A DNA stretch of 64,000 bases from Herbaspirillum rhizosphaerae (GCF_001189965.1 NZ_LFLU01000013.1:1-64000); one strand, 5' to 3'. Counted from the stretch's first letter, positions 44,117-55,044 are shown. Notes: generated by a model from the letters alone, not told the origin. Program-made: numbers and translations.

Positions 44117-47100
44117 ATCGTGAACTCCTCTATGCCGTCGTCTCCGGAACGGCATTGATCAATATGGCCGGCCAGCGCGGCCAGCGTGGCGTGTTCGAAC
44201 ACGGCGGTAATGTTCAGATCGACGCCGAAGCTCTCGCGCACAAATGCAAGCAGACGCATGCCGATCAGCGAATGCCCGCCCAGCTCGAAGAAATTTGCTT
44301 CGCGCGTGATGTCCGCAACACCCAGGATGCTGCGCCAGGTGGCGGCCAGTTTTGCTTCCGTATCTGTCATGCCGCTTGCATCCGCCGTCGGCATGCCGGC
44401 GCCAGCCGGAGACAGAGGCGGCACTGGCAGTCTGTCCAGCAAGGCATCGGCGCGCGCCATCAGGCCAGGCAAGTCGCGTATCGATACCGCAACGCGCGCG
44501 TGCGGCGACGCCAGCACCCTGCGCAAGACCTCGATGCCTTCCTGCGACCGCATCGCTTCATTACTATCGGGCGCAGCCTGGCCATGACGGCGGTAGGAGG
44601 CGACGGTCATACCGGCCTCGTTCCAGTCGTCCCAGTTGAGCACGGTGGTAAACCCGCCGCCGCGCGCATTGCGCTCATGCGCGAACAGATCGAGGAATTC
44701 GTTGGCGGCGGCATACGCGGCCTGGCCGAACTTGGCTTGCGGCAGCAAGTTGCCCAGCGTCGAGCACAGCACCATGAAATCCAGCGCATCGTCTTCCAGC
44801 AAGCGATCCAGCAATACCGTACCCTGCACTTTCGCGGCCATCACCTGATGCATCGACGCGACGCTGCGGTTCTGGATAATGCCGCCGAGGTCGGCCACGC
44901 CGGCGCAATGGAATACGCCATGGATAACGCCAAAGCGCGCATGCGCCGACGCAATCGCGGCCGTCAGCAGAGCGGCGTCGGCAACGTCGCAAGCGCTTGC
45001 GAAGACCTCGATTCCCTCTCTTTCGAGTTCGTCGACAAGCGTGCGGTCAACATGGCGCCCCAGCAAGACCAGGCGTGCGCGGCAACGCGCGGCGAGATCG
45101 CGCGCGATGCTCGCCCCCATGCCGCCGAAGGCGCCGGTGATCAGGTAGCAGCCTTGCCTGCGCAGGCGATCCCCGCCCGTTTCCGGCGCTGCGATCCTTA
45201 CCGGCTGCAACTGCGGCACCCAGCGATGGCGGCGGCGCAGCGCTACCTGCTGCTCTGTTTTTGCGTGCAGGAGTTCGTTCAGCAGCATAGGCGCGGAGCC
45301 TTCTGCCTCGATATCGATAACGCGGCAGCCCAGGCTGCGATATTCCACCGGGAGAATCTTGGCCAGACCCAGCAGTGTCCCGAGCGATGATGCCAACTGT
45401 TCGTCGCCGCTGACATCCGCTGCACCGCTGGTGACGATGTCGAGTTGCAGCCTACGCGCCTGCGCGCCCGCGCCGATGGCCTGCGCCAACAGCATCACGC
45501 TGGCAAAGCCGCGTTCCAGCATCGTGTCGAACGGCTGCATCACACTGGTCCAGAGATGCACAATACGGGTCGGTGTGACGCTGTCCAACAGCCGGCGATA
45601 GTCGTGTTCGCTGGCGGGATCGATGGCATAGTCCTGTGGCGAAAGAGCCTCGAATGCCGCTGCCGCCCTGACTTCAACAAGCTGTTGGCCGATAGCGCGC
45701 AAGCTGCTCGCCAAAGCGCGGCCGGCACCGGTTTCAGCACCCAGCAACAGCCAGACGTCGGGCGCGGTTGATGCAGTTGAGGGCGTAATCGCCGGCAGCT
45801 GCGGCGCGCGCTGCCAGCCCGGCAGGTAGAACCAGTCTGCAATATCGGCGCGCCGCTCCTGTGCGTGCACGGTCGCGGCGACAGCCGGTTGCGGCGCAGG
45901 CCAGTGGCGCGTGCGCTCAAACACATAGCCGGGCAGCGCGACGCGTGAGGGCGTGCCTGCATCTCCGCTTTCCGGCCGGCCTACCTGAGCTTTGCGCCAG
46001 TCGATCAATGCGCCGCGCATCCACAGTTGCGCCACGATGTCTTCCAGCGCAGATGCCTGCTGCGGTGTTTGCCGCGCTGTTTCCCTATGTATGCCCAGCG
46101 CCATCAGTTGCGCCGCAGACCAGCCGCCCGTGCGCGCCAGTTTTTGCAAGGCGCTGCCGGGTCCGACTTCGAGCAGCAGGTCGACGCCGTCGCGTTGCAA
46201 GGTGGCGAGACCGTCGCCGAAACGCACAGCCTCGCGCAAATGGCGCGCCCAATAGGCCGGGTCGACGGCATCCGCATCGCTGATCCAGGTCCCGGTGACA
46301 TTTGAAATGAAGCGGCGTTGCGGCGGCTTCAGCGTGAGGCGGTCGAACTGGGCAACAAAAGCCGGCAATACCGGATCCATGGCTGCCGAGTGGAAGGCGT
46401 GCGAGGTGTCGAGGCGCACAGCCGGCACATCGATTTCTTTCAGCTGTGCTTGCAATACATCAATGGCGTCCGTCGCGCCGGACAACACGCACTGTCCGGG
46501 GCCGTTGACGGCAGCCAGGCTGATCGCGTCGCCGCAGTCATGCATCAGCCCATGCGCCTGTGCTTCGTCTGCCTGCACCGCCAGCATCGCGCCGCCGGGC
46601 AAGGCCTGCATCAGGCGGCCGCGCATGGCGACCAGCGCCAGGGCGTCATCCAGTTCGAACACGCCGGCCAGACATGCCGCGACATATTCCCCGAGGCTGT
46701 GACCCAGCATGGCGACGGCTTCGACGCCGCGCGCCTCCAGGCTGCGCGCCAGCGCGTACATTACCGAGAACAGCACCGGCTGCGCCAGCGCGGTCTGCCT
46801 GAGTGCCGTAACAGCGGCAGGATCGTCGGCCGCGACGCCGTACAGCACGGTGCGAATGTCTTGCTCCACATGCGGCAAGAGCGCGACGGCGCAACGGTCG
46901 AACCAGGTCCGGTAGCCGGCGTCGCTCTCATACAGCGCCTGCGCCATGCGCGGATATTGGCTGCCCTGTCCCGGGAACAGCAAGGCAAGCCGCGCCGTTC
47001 CCTTGACCGTTGCCACAAGCTCGGTGCCGGACTGTTCTGCCGCCAGACGCAACGCGGCGATGGCTTCTTCCTTGCTGGAGGCAACGATGGCGTGGCGGCA

Positions 47101-50100
47101 GCCGAAGGCGGCGCGTCCCTGTTGCAAGGTGAAGGCGACATCGCGCAAGGCCAGTTGCGGCTGGCTCTGCAAAGCATCGGCGAGCGCCAGCATGCTGCTG
47201 CGCAGGCTTGCCGGCGTGCGCGCAGAGAGCGGTAATATTTGCTGCGACGTCGTTGCGGCGACCGTCTGCAAACGCGCAGGCGCCTCCTCCAGCACCACGT
47301 GCACGTTGGTGCCGCCGATGCCGAAGGCGCTGACGCCGGCGCGGCGCGGATGGTTGCCTTGCTCGCCTTGCTGTACCGGCCACGCTTGCACAGCGCCGAC
47401 CACGTTGATCGACGCCGCCGTGAAATCGACATGCGGATTGGGCATCGAAAAATGCAGACTCGGCGGCAGCACGCCGTGCTGCAAGGCCAGAATCGTCTTG
47501 ATCAGGCCGGCGACGCCGGCCGCCGCGTCGGCGTGGCCGATGTTGCTCTTGACCGAACCCAGCGCCAGCGGCCGTTGCCGTCCGCCGAAGACGCGCGTCA
47601 AGGCGGCGACTTCCACCGGATCGCCCAGCTCGGTGCCGGTGCCGTGGGCTTCGATGTAGTCGATGTCGCCCGGCGCCAGTCCGGCCTGCTTCAATGCCGA
47701 GGCAATCACCGCCGCCTGGCCGTCCACGCCGGGAGCGGCGTAGCCGACCTTGCGCCCGCCATCGTTGTTGACGGCGCTGCCGCGGATCACCGCCAGCACG
47801 TTGTCGCCATCGGCTTGCGCCTGCGCCAGCGGCTTGAGCAGCACCATGCCGACGCCGCCGCCGGGAACGGTGCCGCGCGCATCGGCGGAAAACGGTTTGC
47901 AATGCCCGTCGGGCGACAGGATCATGCCCGGCTCGTGGAGATAACCGCCGCCTTGCGGAAAGCGTATCGCCACCCCACCCGCCAGCGCCATGCCGGCGCC
48001 GCCGCTGCGCAATGAACGGCAGGCCATGTCGAGCGCCGTCAGCGACGACGAGCATGCGGTCTGCACCGCCAGCGCCGGCCCCTTGAGGTCCAGATGATAG
48101 GCAATTCGCGTGGCGCCGAAATCCTTGTCGTTGCCGGACATCGCGTGATAGCTATCCGCGCTTTCGGGCATCGGCCCGGCAGCAAACAGCTGTCCCTGCA
48201 AATAGGTATTCATGCCGACGCCCATGAAGACGCCGACGTCGACATTGCTCCTTGATTCCACTGCTGCATAGCCGCCATGTTCCAAGGCGTGCCAGGCACA
48301 TTCCAGCGCAACGCGATGTTGCGGATCCAGCGTGACGGCGTCGCGCGGACCGAGGCCGAAGAAGTCGGCATCGAAACAATCGGCCTGCCCGATCACGCCG
48401 CCGGCGGCAACGAAGTTGGCTTGTTTCAGTACGTCGGCAGCGCGTCCGGCCGCCGCCAGCTCGGCCGGATCGAAGCGGCTGATGCCTTCGCGGCCTTCCA
48501 CCAGCAGTTGCCAGAAGGCGTCGACATCCGGCGCACCGGGGAAACGGCAGGCCATGCCGATGACGGCGATGTCCGCCTGGGCAGGCAGCGGCACCGCCTG
48601 CGCTGTCTCCCGGAGTTCTCCCTGACCGGACAAATGTTCCGCGAGACTGCGGATGGTCGGAAAACGGAACAGATCGCTGATCGATGCCACAGCACCGAAC
48701 TCAGCCGTCAGCAGGTCGTACAAACGCACCAGCAACAACGAATGGCCGCCGACGTCGAAGAAATTGGCGTCCGGGGCGATGTCCTTCAGGTTCAGCACCT
48801 GCCGCCACAGGCCGGCGACACGCGCCAGGCAATCACGCCCTTCGCGGCTCGCGGTATTAGCTGATACGGAGCCCTCTCGCTCAAACACCGGCAACGGCAA
48901 GGCGTTCACATCGATTTTGCCGTTGCCGGTCAGCGGCATGCTATCCAGGATCGAGATGAAATCGGGCACCATGAAGGACGGCAAGCTGCGTCGCAGTGCG
49001 CTGCGCAGCGTCGCCGCATCCGTGCCGGCGCCAACCACATAGGCCACCAGACGGCGCTCTCCGGCCCGGTCGGGACGCAGCATCGCCAGCGCTTGCGTTA
49101 CGCCGGCCTGCTGCGACAAGGCGGCTTCGATTTCCGCCGGGGCAATACGGAAACCGCGCAGTTTGAACTCGCGGTCGCTGCGGCCGAGAAAATCCAGCGA
49201 TCCGTCTTCGCGCCAGCGCGCGCGGTCGCCGCTGCGATACAGGCGCGCCAGCGGATCGCCGGAATATGGATCCGTCCGGAAGCGTTCTTGCGTCAGCACC
49301 GGATTATTGAGGTAGCCGATGCTCACTCCCGGGCCGCCGATGCACAATTCACCGACCACGCCGATGGGCGCCGGTGCACCCTGCTCGTCCAGCACATAGA
49401 TGCGCGCATCGCCCAGAGGACGGCCAATCTGCAGAGGCGCTTCAGCACCCGCATAGCGGCCGGCGGTCACGGTCACCGTGGTTTCGGTCGGACCGTAGGC
49501 GATGAACAGATCGCGGCCTTGCTGCCATTGCGACGCCACCGCAGCAGGACACAATTCGCCGCCGACGATCAGTGTGCGAAGGTTGGGCAACGGCGCAACC
49601 GGCATCGCTGCCAGCAGCGCCGCCGGTATTTGCAGATGCGTGATATGCATTGCGTCCAGCGCCTGCAGCAGCGGCGAACCGGGCAGCAGGCGTTCGCGCG
49701 GCGCCAGGCACAGGCAGGCGCCGGCGGCCAGGGCAAACACGATATCGGACACCGCCACATCGAAACCGAAGGCGGCCAGCTGCAGAATGCGGCTTTCCTG
49801 CGTCACGGAAAATTCGGTTACGGCGCTCTGCGCAAGACGACACAAGGCGTGATGCGCCAGCGCTACGCCTTTGGGACGGCCGGTGGAACCGGACGTGAAA
49901 ATGATGCAGGCGGTTGCGGCAAAGTCCTGGTCCAGCTCGCCGTGAGAATGCTTCGATTCGGCCTGAGCAGACACGCAAGACAGGTCCTCCAATACCGGCA
50001 AGCGCATCCATTGCGCCTCGTTCCAGTCTGCCGGACGATCGCCCGCCACCAGCGCGACGCCGGCATCTTGCAGCATCTGTCCGATCCGCGCCGAGGGATA

Positions 50101-53100
50101 GCTCGGATCGATGGGCACGAACACGCAACCGGCTTTCGAAATTCCCAGCAGCGCAGCGATCAGCCCGATGGAACGTTCCCCGATCAGCGCGATGCGGTCC
50201 CCCGGATTGAGGCCTGCGGTACGCAGACGCTGCGCAAAGTCGCCGGACAGCAGCTCCAACTCTCGATAGCTAAGCTCGCCCTCGGGCGTCGCCAGCGCTG
50301 CTGCGTCGCCGTTGCGCTGCGCGCGGGCGCGTAGCAGGTCGTGCAACCTCAGCGGCACGGTTGCCGGCGGCAATACGGTCTGCGCCCGACCAAACTGCGC
50401 CAGCAAGGCACGCGCCTGGGCCGATCGCGCATCGAGCAGCGAGTGCGACAGCGGCGGCGCGTCGGGCTGCGCCAGCAAGGCGTCCAGCAGATGCACGAAG
50501 CCCGCGCCGATGCGCTCGGCCAGCTCGGGGGCAATGACGTCGGCGGCGTATTCCAGCTCGCCCGCGATGCCTTGCGCATCCTGATGCAACGCCATGCTGA
50601 GATCCGTGCGCGCCAGCGATGTCGACAAAGGTTCCGGCACCGCGTCGATGGCGTCCAGCTGCAATTGCCACTGGTGCAGATCGGCCAGCACGAACATCGC
50701 CTGCAGCAAAGGCGGTCGCTGCGGAACGCGTTCGATCGCGGCGGCTTCGACGATGCGGCTGAAAGAAATATCCTGGTGTTGCAGCCCTTCGGCCACGCGT
50801 TGCTGGACCCGGCGACCGAACTCCGCCAGGTTCGCGGCGCTGCAATCCAGGCGCATCGGCAGTGTATTGGCAAGGAAACCGACGATGTCGTCCAGCCCGC
50901 TGCGGCTGCGGCCGGCGACAGGAATGCCGACCACCACTTCCTGCTCGCCGCCGAAACGCGCCAGCGTCAGTCCCCACACCCCGAGCAACAGCACGAACAC
51001 GCTCAGTCCGGCGTCACTGGCAGCCTGTTGCAGGCGTTCGCTACGCTCCCGGCCGAGCGTGACCGGCACGCGTCCGAGGCGGAAGTCGCGTTGTTCCGGC
51101 ATCTTGCTCAAGGCCAATCCGAGCATGGCAGGCGCACCGGCAAGCTGGTCGCGCCAGTAGTTGTACTGCGCCTCGAAAGCGCCCTGTTCGTCGCTACCAC
51201 GTTGCCATTCGGAAAAATCGATTTGCTGCAAGGCGGCGGGAGCGGCATTGAGCGTATCGCTGTAGGCTTGCCCCAGTTCTTCGACAATCACGCGTCCGGA
51301 GCCGCCGTCGAAGGCGGTGTGATGCGCCACGATCGCCAGCAGGTGTTCAGCAGGTGCTAGCCGGATCAGGCCGGCGCGCAGCGGCAGGTCTTCCGCCAGC
51401 GAGAAAAACCGCTCTGCAAATTCGTGCAGCGATGCTGCAATCTGCTGCGGGCCATCTCCCGCAGCTATCCCTTTCAGCGCGAATTCAGGTGAGGCTTCGA
51501 CCTCCTGCCACAGCACGCCATCGGCGAGGACCAGCCGCGTGCGCAGCGCTTCGTGGCGTTGCATCACGCGTCTGAATGCGGCTTCCAGACGCTCGACGTC
51601 AAGCTGGCCGCGCAGCCGGTAAACCACCGCCTGGTTGTAGGCGCCGCGCTGTTGTCCGGATTGTTCGATGAGCCACAAACGCTCCTGATTGAACGAAGCG
51701 CGCGCACGCCGGTGCGGACCGCCTGCCGTCACCTCCGGCAGTCCGGCGCCTCGCTGCGCGCGGCGCACTTCCAATGCCATGGCGCGCAAGCTCGGCGCGT
51801 CGAACACGGCCGTCACCGGCAGGCGTACGCCCAGACTTTTTTCCACCGCGGCCACCAGCCGCACCGCACTGAGCGAATGGCCGCCCGACTGGAAGAAATT
51901 GGCCTGCGGATGTTGCGGACGGCTGCCGATCACCTGACGCCAGATATCGGCCAGCAGATTTTCTTCCAGCGTCATCGAGGTTTCTGCCTGCGGTGCCGGT
52001 GTCTCTGCCGCCGCTTCTGCGTCCGGAGCGGGCAAGGCGTGAAAATCTATTTTACCGTTCGAGTTAAGCGGCAAGGCCGGGATAAAGACGTAACGGGACG
52101 GCTGCATGGCCGTCGGCAAGATGTCCTGGAGGCGCCGCCGTAACGCCGGCTCCACCGATTCTTTCGCTTCGACGTATGCCATCAGTATCAGTTCGCTGCT
52201 GCCGTCGGTGCTGATTTCGCGCGCCGTCACGACGGCGTCCGTTACGCCCGGGCACCTGCGCAGCGCGACGCGGACTTCCTCGGGATCGATGCGCACGCCA
52301 CGGATTTTGACCTGGCGATCCAGTCGTCCCATGTAGTCGATGCCGCCATCGGGACGCCAGCGTCCGAGGTCGCCCGAACGGAATGCGCGACCGCCGGCGA
52401 TATCTGCCGGCAGCGTGGCAAAGCGCGGATCGTCAGTACCGCTGCCGAGATAGCCGCGCGCCAGGCCGATGCCGCCGATCATGATTTCGCCCGCGGCGCC
52501 CACCGGCAGCACATTGCCGGCTGGATCGAGAATCGCCAGCAGATTACCCGGAATCGGCCGGCCTATCGACACCTGCGGCCCGTCCGCGGTGTCGACGTCG
52601 TGGCAGGTCGAATCTGCCGATGCCTCCGACGATCCGTAGAGATTCAGCAGATGGCAATCAGGCAGCAGGCTCAGGAAGCGGCGCGCCAGATCGCCCGGAA
52701 ACGCTTCGCTGCTGCAGATGCAGTGGCGCAGCCCGCCGAGCACGTTGCCGACGTCGGCGACATGGTCGAGCAGCGATTTCAGCAACGACGGCACCAGCGT
52801 CAGGCGCGTGACGCTGTAACGCTGCATGGCCGCCGCCAGCGCACGCGGATCGCGCACCTGGGCCGCCGACATGATCACGGACGGCACGCCGCCCAGCAGC
52901 GGACCGAACAACTCCCAGACGAAATCGACGAAGGTCGGCGTGGTTTTCTGGCAATAGCGGTCGAGCGGTTCGAACGGATAGCGCTCCAGCATCCAGGCGA
53001 TGCGGTTCACCGCGCCCCGGTGCAAGCCCATCACCGCTTTCGGACGGCCGGTCGAGCCGGAGGTATAGAGGATGTACAAGAGGCTGTCGGGGCGATTGAC

Positions 53101-55044
53101 GTCCGGCGGCGCGGACGCCTGCGGGAATGCCTGTGAAGGATCGACCAGTGTGGGCTGCAGTACTGCAGGACCATCGGCGGTAAGCCAGTCCGGCGCGCCT
53201 GTCGTCATCAACACCGTCGCGCCGCTGCTGTCGAGCATGTAGCGCAGGCGCTCGGCGGGGAAATTCGGATCCATCGGGACGAAGGCGCCGCCCGCACGGA
53301 TGGTCGCCAGGATGGCCACGGCCAGATCCGCCGAGCGCGGCAGGCAGATGGCAACCGGCGTTTCGGCAGCGACGCCCAGTTGCGCCAGATGCGCAGCCAG
53401 TGCAGCGGAACGGCGGTCGAGTTCGGCATAGGTCGTCTCAACCCCGCCTTCCGCGTCGATCAGCGCCACGGCGTCGGGCGTCTTCGCGGCTTGTTCGGCG
53501 AACCAGGCGCTCAGTGTGCGCGGCGCGGCTGCCGCCAATGATGGCAACGACGGCAACGGCGGATTGAGGCGCGCCAGCATCTCGCGCCCCGCGTCGCTGC
53601 GTTGCAGCGGCAGTTGCGACAACGGCAGTTGCGGATCGGCCAGCGCGGCTTCCAGTACGACTTGAATCGACGTCGCCATCGCGGCGGCAAGCTGCGGATC
53701 GATGAAGTTGCGGCGATACTCCAGTCCGCCCTCGATGTGTTCTGCGCCGGCTTCCAGTTCCAGCAGCAGGTCCGCCCGGGCCGCGGGAAGCGGCACGGAT
53801 GCGGCGTGTGCGCGCACTGCGCCGGCTTGCGCCTGCAGCGGGGGCATCGTCTGGAACACCAGCATGGCCTGGAACAGCGGCGCAAGCCCTGTGCGGCGCT
53901 CCGGATTGACGAGTTTGACGACATCGTCGAACGGCAGTCCCTGATGGCGCAAGTCTTCCAGCATGCGATCGCGCACCTGTTCGGTCAGGCTGCCAAAACT
54001 CTGGTTGCGCTCCGACCGATTGCGCGACACCATGTTCTCGCTCAGAAAGCCGACGATGTCCTGCTCTTGCTGTCGCGGACGGTTGACGACCGGAACGCCG
54101 ACGGCGATGTCGTCCATGCCGGAATAGCGCGCCAGCACGGCATGGAACGCCGCCAGGATCACCACGAACGGCGTGGTGCCGGCGGCATCGGCAAAGTGTT
54201 TGACGGCTGCCGTCAGCGGCGCCGGCAACACCACCGGGATACGTTCGCACAACGTCGCGCCGGCTTGTCCGCGCGGTCCTGAAAAAGGCAATTCCAGCGC
54301 TACGGGCAACTGCGCCAACCGTGTCTTCCAATAGCCGTGCAACTGCTCGCGCGCAGCGACTTGCTGCGGTTCGCGCAGCCACGCCGCATAGTCGCCGAAC
54401 TGCACCGGCTCGGGCAGTATCACCTCTTCATCGACCGCGCCAAGCTCGCGCGCATACAGCATCACCAGTTCGCTCAGCAGCAGATGTCCCGACCACATGT
54501 CGATGATGCTGTGATGGAAGGTCAACAGCAAGGCGCTCGCCCGGTGTTCGGATTCAGACTCAGCATCGCCGTCGTGCAAGAGTTGCGCCCGCAGCAGCAG
54601 ATCGGCAGCGAGGTCGAAAGGCTGTGCGACAGCCTCCCGCAAGAAAGACGGCCATGACGCCGCGGGCACGGCATGCTGCGTCAGGGGGACGCTATCGACT
54701 TGCGTGAAGGACTGCTCGAGGCTGCCGTCATCATGATCGGAAAAACCGGCGCGCAAGCCTTCGTGACGTTGCAGCAGAGCCAGCAAAGCGCGTTCCAGCG
54801 CGGCGACCTTGATCGGGGCATTGAAACGAATATCCATGCCGAGATTGAATTCACCGGTCACGCCGTCGATGCGTTCCACCGTCCACAACCGTTGCTGAGC
54901 AGGCGTCGCCAGTACACGCGCAGAGGCCGCACGGCGAGGGATTGCCGACTCTTCCGACGGCAGTTCGAAGCCGTCCTCGGCCAACAGATCGGCCAGCAGC
55001 GCTGCATCCAGTGCCGCATTCAATCCGGTCTCAGGTATTGTCAT
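44113..55044 (-). CDS. Hybrid NRPS-PKS: C-A-PCP-C-A-PCP-KS-AT-KR-ACP (3643 aa)
   Basis: Adds two amino acids, then one reduced malonate unit. Approximate landmarks: C1 HHSIIDMWS 178; A1 661; PCP1 GGHSL 1057; C2 HHTAFDGGS 1242; A2 1720; PCP2 GGHSL 2100; KS from 2161 with TACSSS 2330, EAHGTGT and KSNIGHADAAAG; AT GHSLGEYVAAC 2781 with HAFHS, the malonyl-type motif; KR TGAFGGMG 3305 and QAAYAAAN 3443; ACP GGHSL 3593. The A1 code by eye is VDWTISLADK, one residue from the published beta-alanine code VDWVISLADK; A2 reads DVSQIGAVTK and is not called. ATG 55044 overlaps the upstream stop (ATGA). There is no DH or ER, so a beta-hydroxy unit is predicted. Confidence 0.94.
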   Translation of the reverse strand: MTIPETGLNAALDAALLADLLAEDGFELPSEESAIPRRAASARVLATPAQQRLWTVERIDGVTGEFNLGMDIRFNAPIKVAALERALLALLQRHEGLRAGFSDHDDGSLEQSFTQVDSVPLTQHAVPAASWPSFLREAVAQPFDLAADLLLRAQLLHDGDAESESEHRASALLLTFHHSIIDMWSGHLLLSELVMLYARELGAVDEEVILPEPVQFGDYAAWLREPQQVAAREQLHGYWKTRLAQLPVALELPFSGPRGQAGATLCERIPVVLPAPLTAAVKHFADAAGTTPFVVILAAFHAVLARYSGMDDIAVGVPVVNRPRQQEQDIVGFLSENMVSRNRSERNQSFGSLTEQVRDRMLEDLRHQGLPFDDVVKLVNPERRTGLAPLFQAMLVFQTMPPLQAQAGAVRAHAASVPLPAARADLLLELEAGAEHIEGGLEYRRNFIDPQLAAAMATSIQVVLEAALADPQLPLSQLPLQRSDAGREMLARLNPPLPSLPSLAAAAPRTLSAWFAEQAAKTPDAVALIDAEGGVETTYAELDRRSAALAAHLAQLGVAAETPVAICLPRSADLAVAILATIRAGGAFVPMDPNFPAERLRYMLDSSGATVLMTTGAPDWLTADGPAVLQPTLVDPSQAFPQASAPPDVNRPDSLLYILYTSGSTGRPKAVMGLHRGAVNRIAWMLERYPFEPLDRYCQKTTPTFVDFVWELFGPLLGGVPSVIMSAAQVRDPRALAAAMQRYSVTRLTLVPSLLKSLLDHVADVGNVLGGLRHCICSSEAFPGDLARRFLSLLPDCHLLNLYGSSEASADSTCHDVDTADGPQVSIGRPIPGNLLAILDPAGNVLPVGAAGEIMIGGIGLARGYLGSGTDDPRFATLPADIAGGRAFRSGDLGRWRPDGGIDYMGRLDRQVKIRGVRIDPEEVRVALRRCPGVTDAVVTAREISTDGSSELILMAYVEAKESVEPALRRRLQDILPTAMQPSRYVFIPALPLNSNGKIDFHALPAPDAEAAAETPAPQAETSMTLEENLLADIWRQVIGSRPQHPQANFFQSGGHSLSAVRLVAAVEKSLGVRLPVTAVFDAPSLRAMALEVRRAQRGAGLPEVTAGGPHRRARASFNQERLWLIEQSGQQRGAYNQAVVYRLRGQLDVERLEAAFRRVMQRHEALRTRLVLADGVLWQEVEASPEFALKGIAAGDGPQQIAASLHEFAERFFSLAEDLPLRAGLIRLAPAEHLLAIVAHHTAFDGGSGRVIVEELGQAYSDTLNAAPAALQQIDFSEWQRGSDEQGAFEAQYNYWRDQLAGAPAMLGLALSKMPEQRDFRLGRVPVTLGRERSERLQQAASDAGLSVFVLLLGVWGLTLARFGGEQEVVVGIPVAGRSRSGLDDIVGFLANTLPMRLDCSAANLAEFGRRVQQRVAEGLQHQDISFSRIVEAAAIERVPQRPPLLQAMFVLADLHQWQLQLDAIDAVPEPLSTSLARTDLSMALHQDAQGIAGELEYAADVIAPELAERIGAGFVHLLDALLAQPDAPPLSHSLLDARSAQARALLAQFGRAQTVLPPATVPLRLHDLLRARAQRNGDAAALATPEGELSYRELELLSGDFAQRLRTAGLNPGDRIALIGERSIGLIAALLGISKAGCVFVPIDPSYPSARIGQMLQDAGVALVAGDRPADWNEAQWMRLPVLEDLSCVSAQAESKHSHGELDQDFAATACIIFTSGSTGRPKGVALAHHALCRLAQSAVTEFSVTQESRILQLAAFGFDVAVSDIVFALAAGACLCLAPRERLLPGSPLLQALDAMHITHLQIPAALLAAMPVAPLPNLRTLIVGGELCPAAVASQWQQGRDLFIAYGPTETTVTVTAGRYAGAEAPLQIGRPLGDARIYVLDEQGAPAPIGVVGELCIGGPGVSIGYLNNPVLTQERFRTDPYSGDPLARLYRSGDRARWREDGSLDFLGRSDREFKLRGFRIAPAEIEAALSQQAGVTQALAMLRPDRAGERRLVAYVVGAGTDAATLRSALRRSLPSFMVPDFISILDSMPLTGNGKIDVNALPLPVFEREGSVSANTASREGRDCLARVAGLWRQVLNLKDIAPDANFFDVGGHSLLLVRLYDLLTAEFGAVASISDLFRFPTIRSLAEHLSGQGELRETAQAVPLPAQADIAVIGMACRFPGAPDVDAFWQLLVEGREGISRFDPAELAAAGRAADVLKQANFVAAGGVIGQADCFDADFFGLGPRDAVTLDPQHRVALECAWHALEHGGYAAVESRSNVDVGVFMGVGMNTYLQGQLFAAGPMPESADSYHAMSGNDKDFGATRIAYHLDLKGPALAVQTACSSSLTALDMACRSLRSGGAGMALAGGVAIRFPQGGGYLHEPGMILSPDGHCKPFSADARGTVPGGGVGMVLLKPLAQAQADGDNVLAVIRGSAVNNDGGRKVGYAAPGVDGQAAVIASALKQAGLAPGDIDYIEAHGTGTELGDPVEVAALTRVFGGRQRPLALGSVKSNIGHADAAAGVAGLIKTILALQHGVLPPSLHFSMPNPHVDFTAASINVVGAVQAWPVQQGEQGNHPRRAGVSAFGIGGTNVHVVLEEAPARLQTVAATTSQQILPLSARTPASLRSSMLALADALQSQPQLALRDVAFTLQQGRAAFGCRHAIVASSKEEAIAALRLAAEQSGTELVATVKGTARLALLFPGQGSQYPRMAQALYESDAGYRTWFDRCAVALLPHVEQDIRTVLYGVAADDPAAVTALRQTALAQPVLFSVMYALARSLEARGVEAVAMLGHSLGEYVAACLAGVFELDDALALVAMRGRLMQALPGGAMLAVQADEAQAHGLMHDCGDAISLAAVNGPGQCVLSGATDAIDVLQAQLKEIDVPAVRLDTSHAFHSAAMDPVLPAFVAQFDRLTLKPPQRRFISNVTGTWISDADAVDPAYWARHLREAVRFGDGLATLQRDGVDLLLEVGPGSALQKLARTGGWSAAQLMALGIHRETARQTPQQASALEDIVAQLWMRGALIDWRKAQVGRPESGDAGTPSRVALPGYVFERTRHWPAPQPAVAATVHAQERRADIADWFYLPGWQRAPQLPAITPSTASTAPDVWLLLGAETGAGRALASSLRAIGQQLVEVRAAAAFEALSPQDYAIDPASEHDYRRLLDSVTPTRIVHLWTSVMQPFDTMLERGFASVMLLAQAIGAGAQARRLQLDIVTSGAADVSGDEQLASSLGTLLGLAKILPVEYRSLGCRVIDIEAEGSAPMLLNELLHAKTEQQVALRRRHRWVPQLQPVRIAAPETGGDRLRRQGCYLITGAFGGMGASIARDLAARCRARLVLLGRHVDRTLVDELEREGIEVFASACDVADAALLTAAIASAHARFGVIHGVFHCAGVADLGGIIQNRSVASMHQVMAAKVQGTVLLDRLLEDDALDFMVLCSTLGNLLPQAKFGQAAYAAANEFLDLFAHERNARGGGFTTVLNWDDWNEAGMTVASYRRHGQAAPDSNEAMRSQEGIEVLRRVLASPHARVAVSIRDLPGLMARADALLDRLPVPPLSPAGAGMPTADASGMTDTEAKLAATWRSILGVADITREANFFELGGHSLIGMRLLAFVRESFGVDLNITAVFEHATLAALAGHIDQCRSGDDGIEEFTI

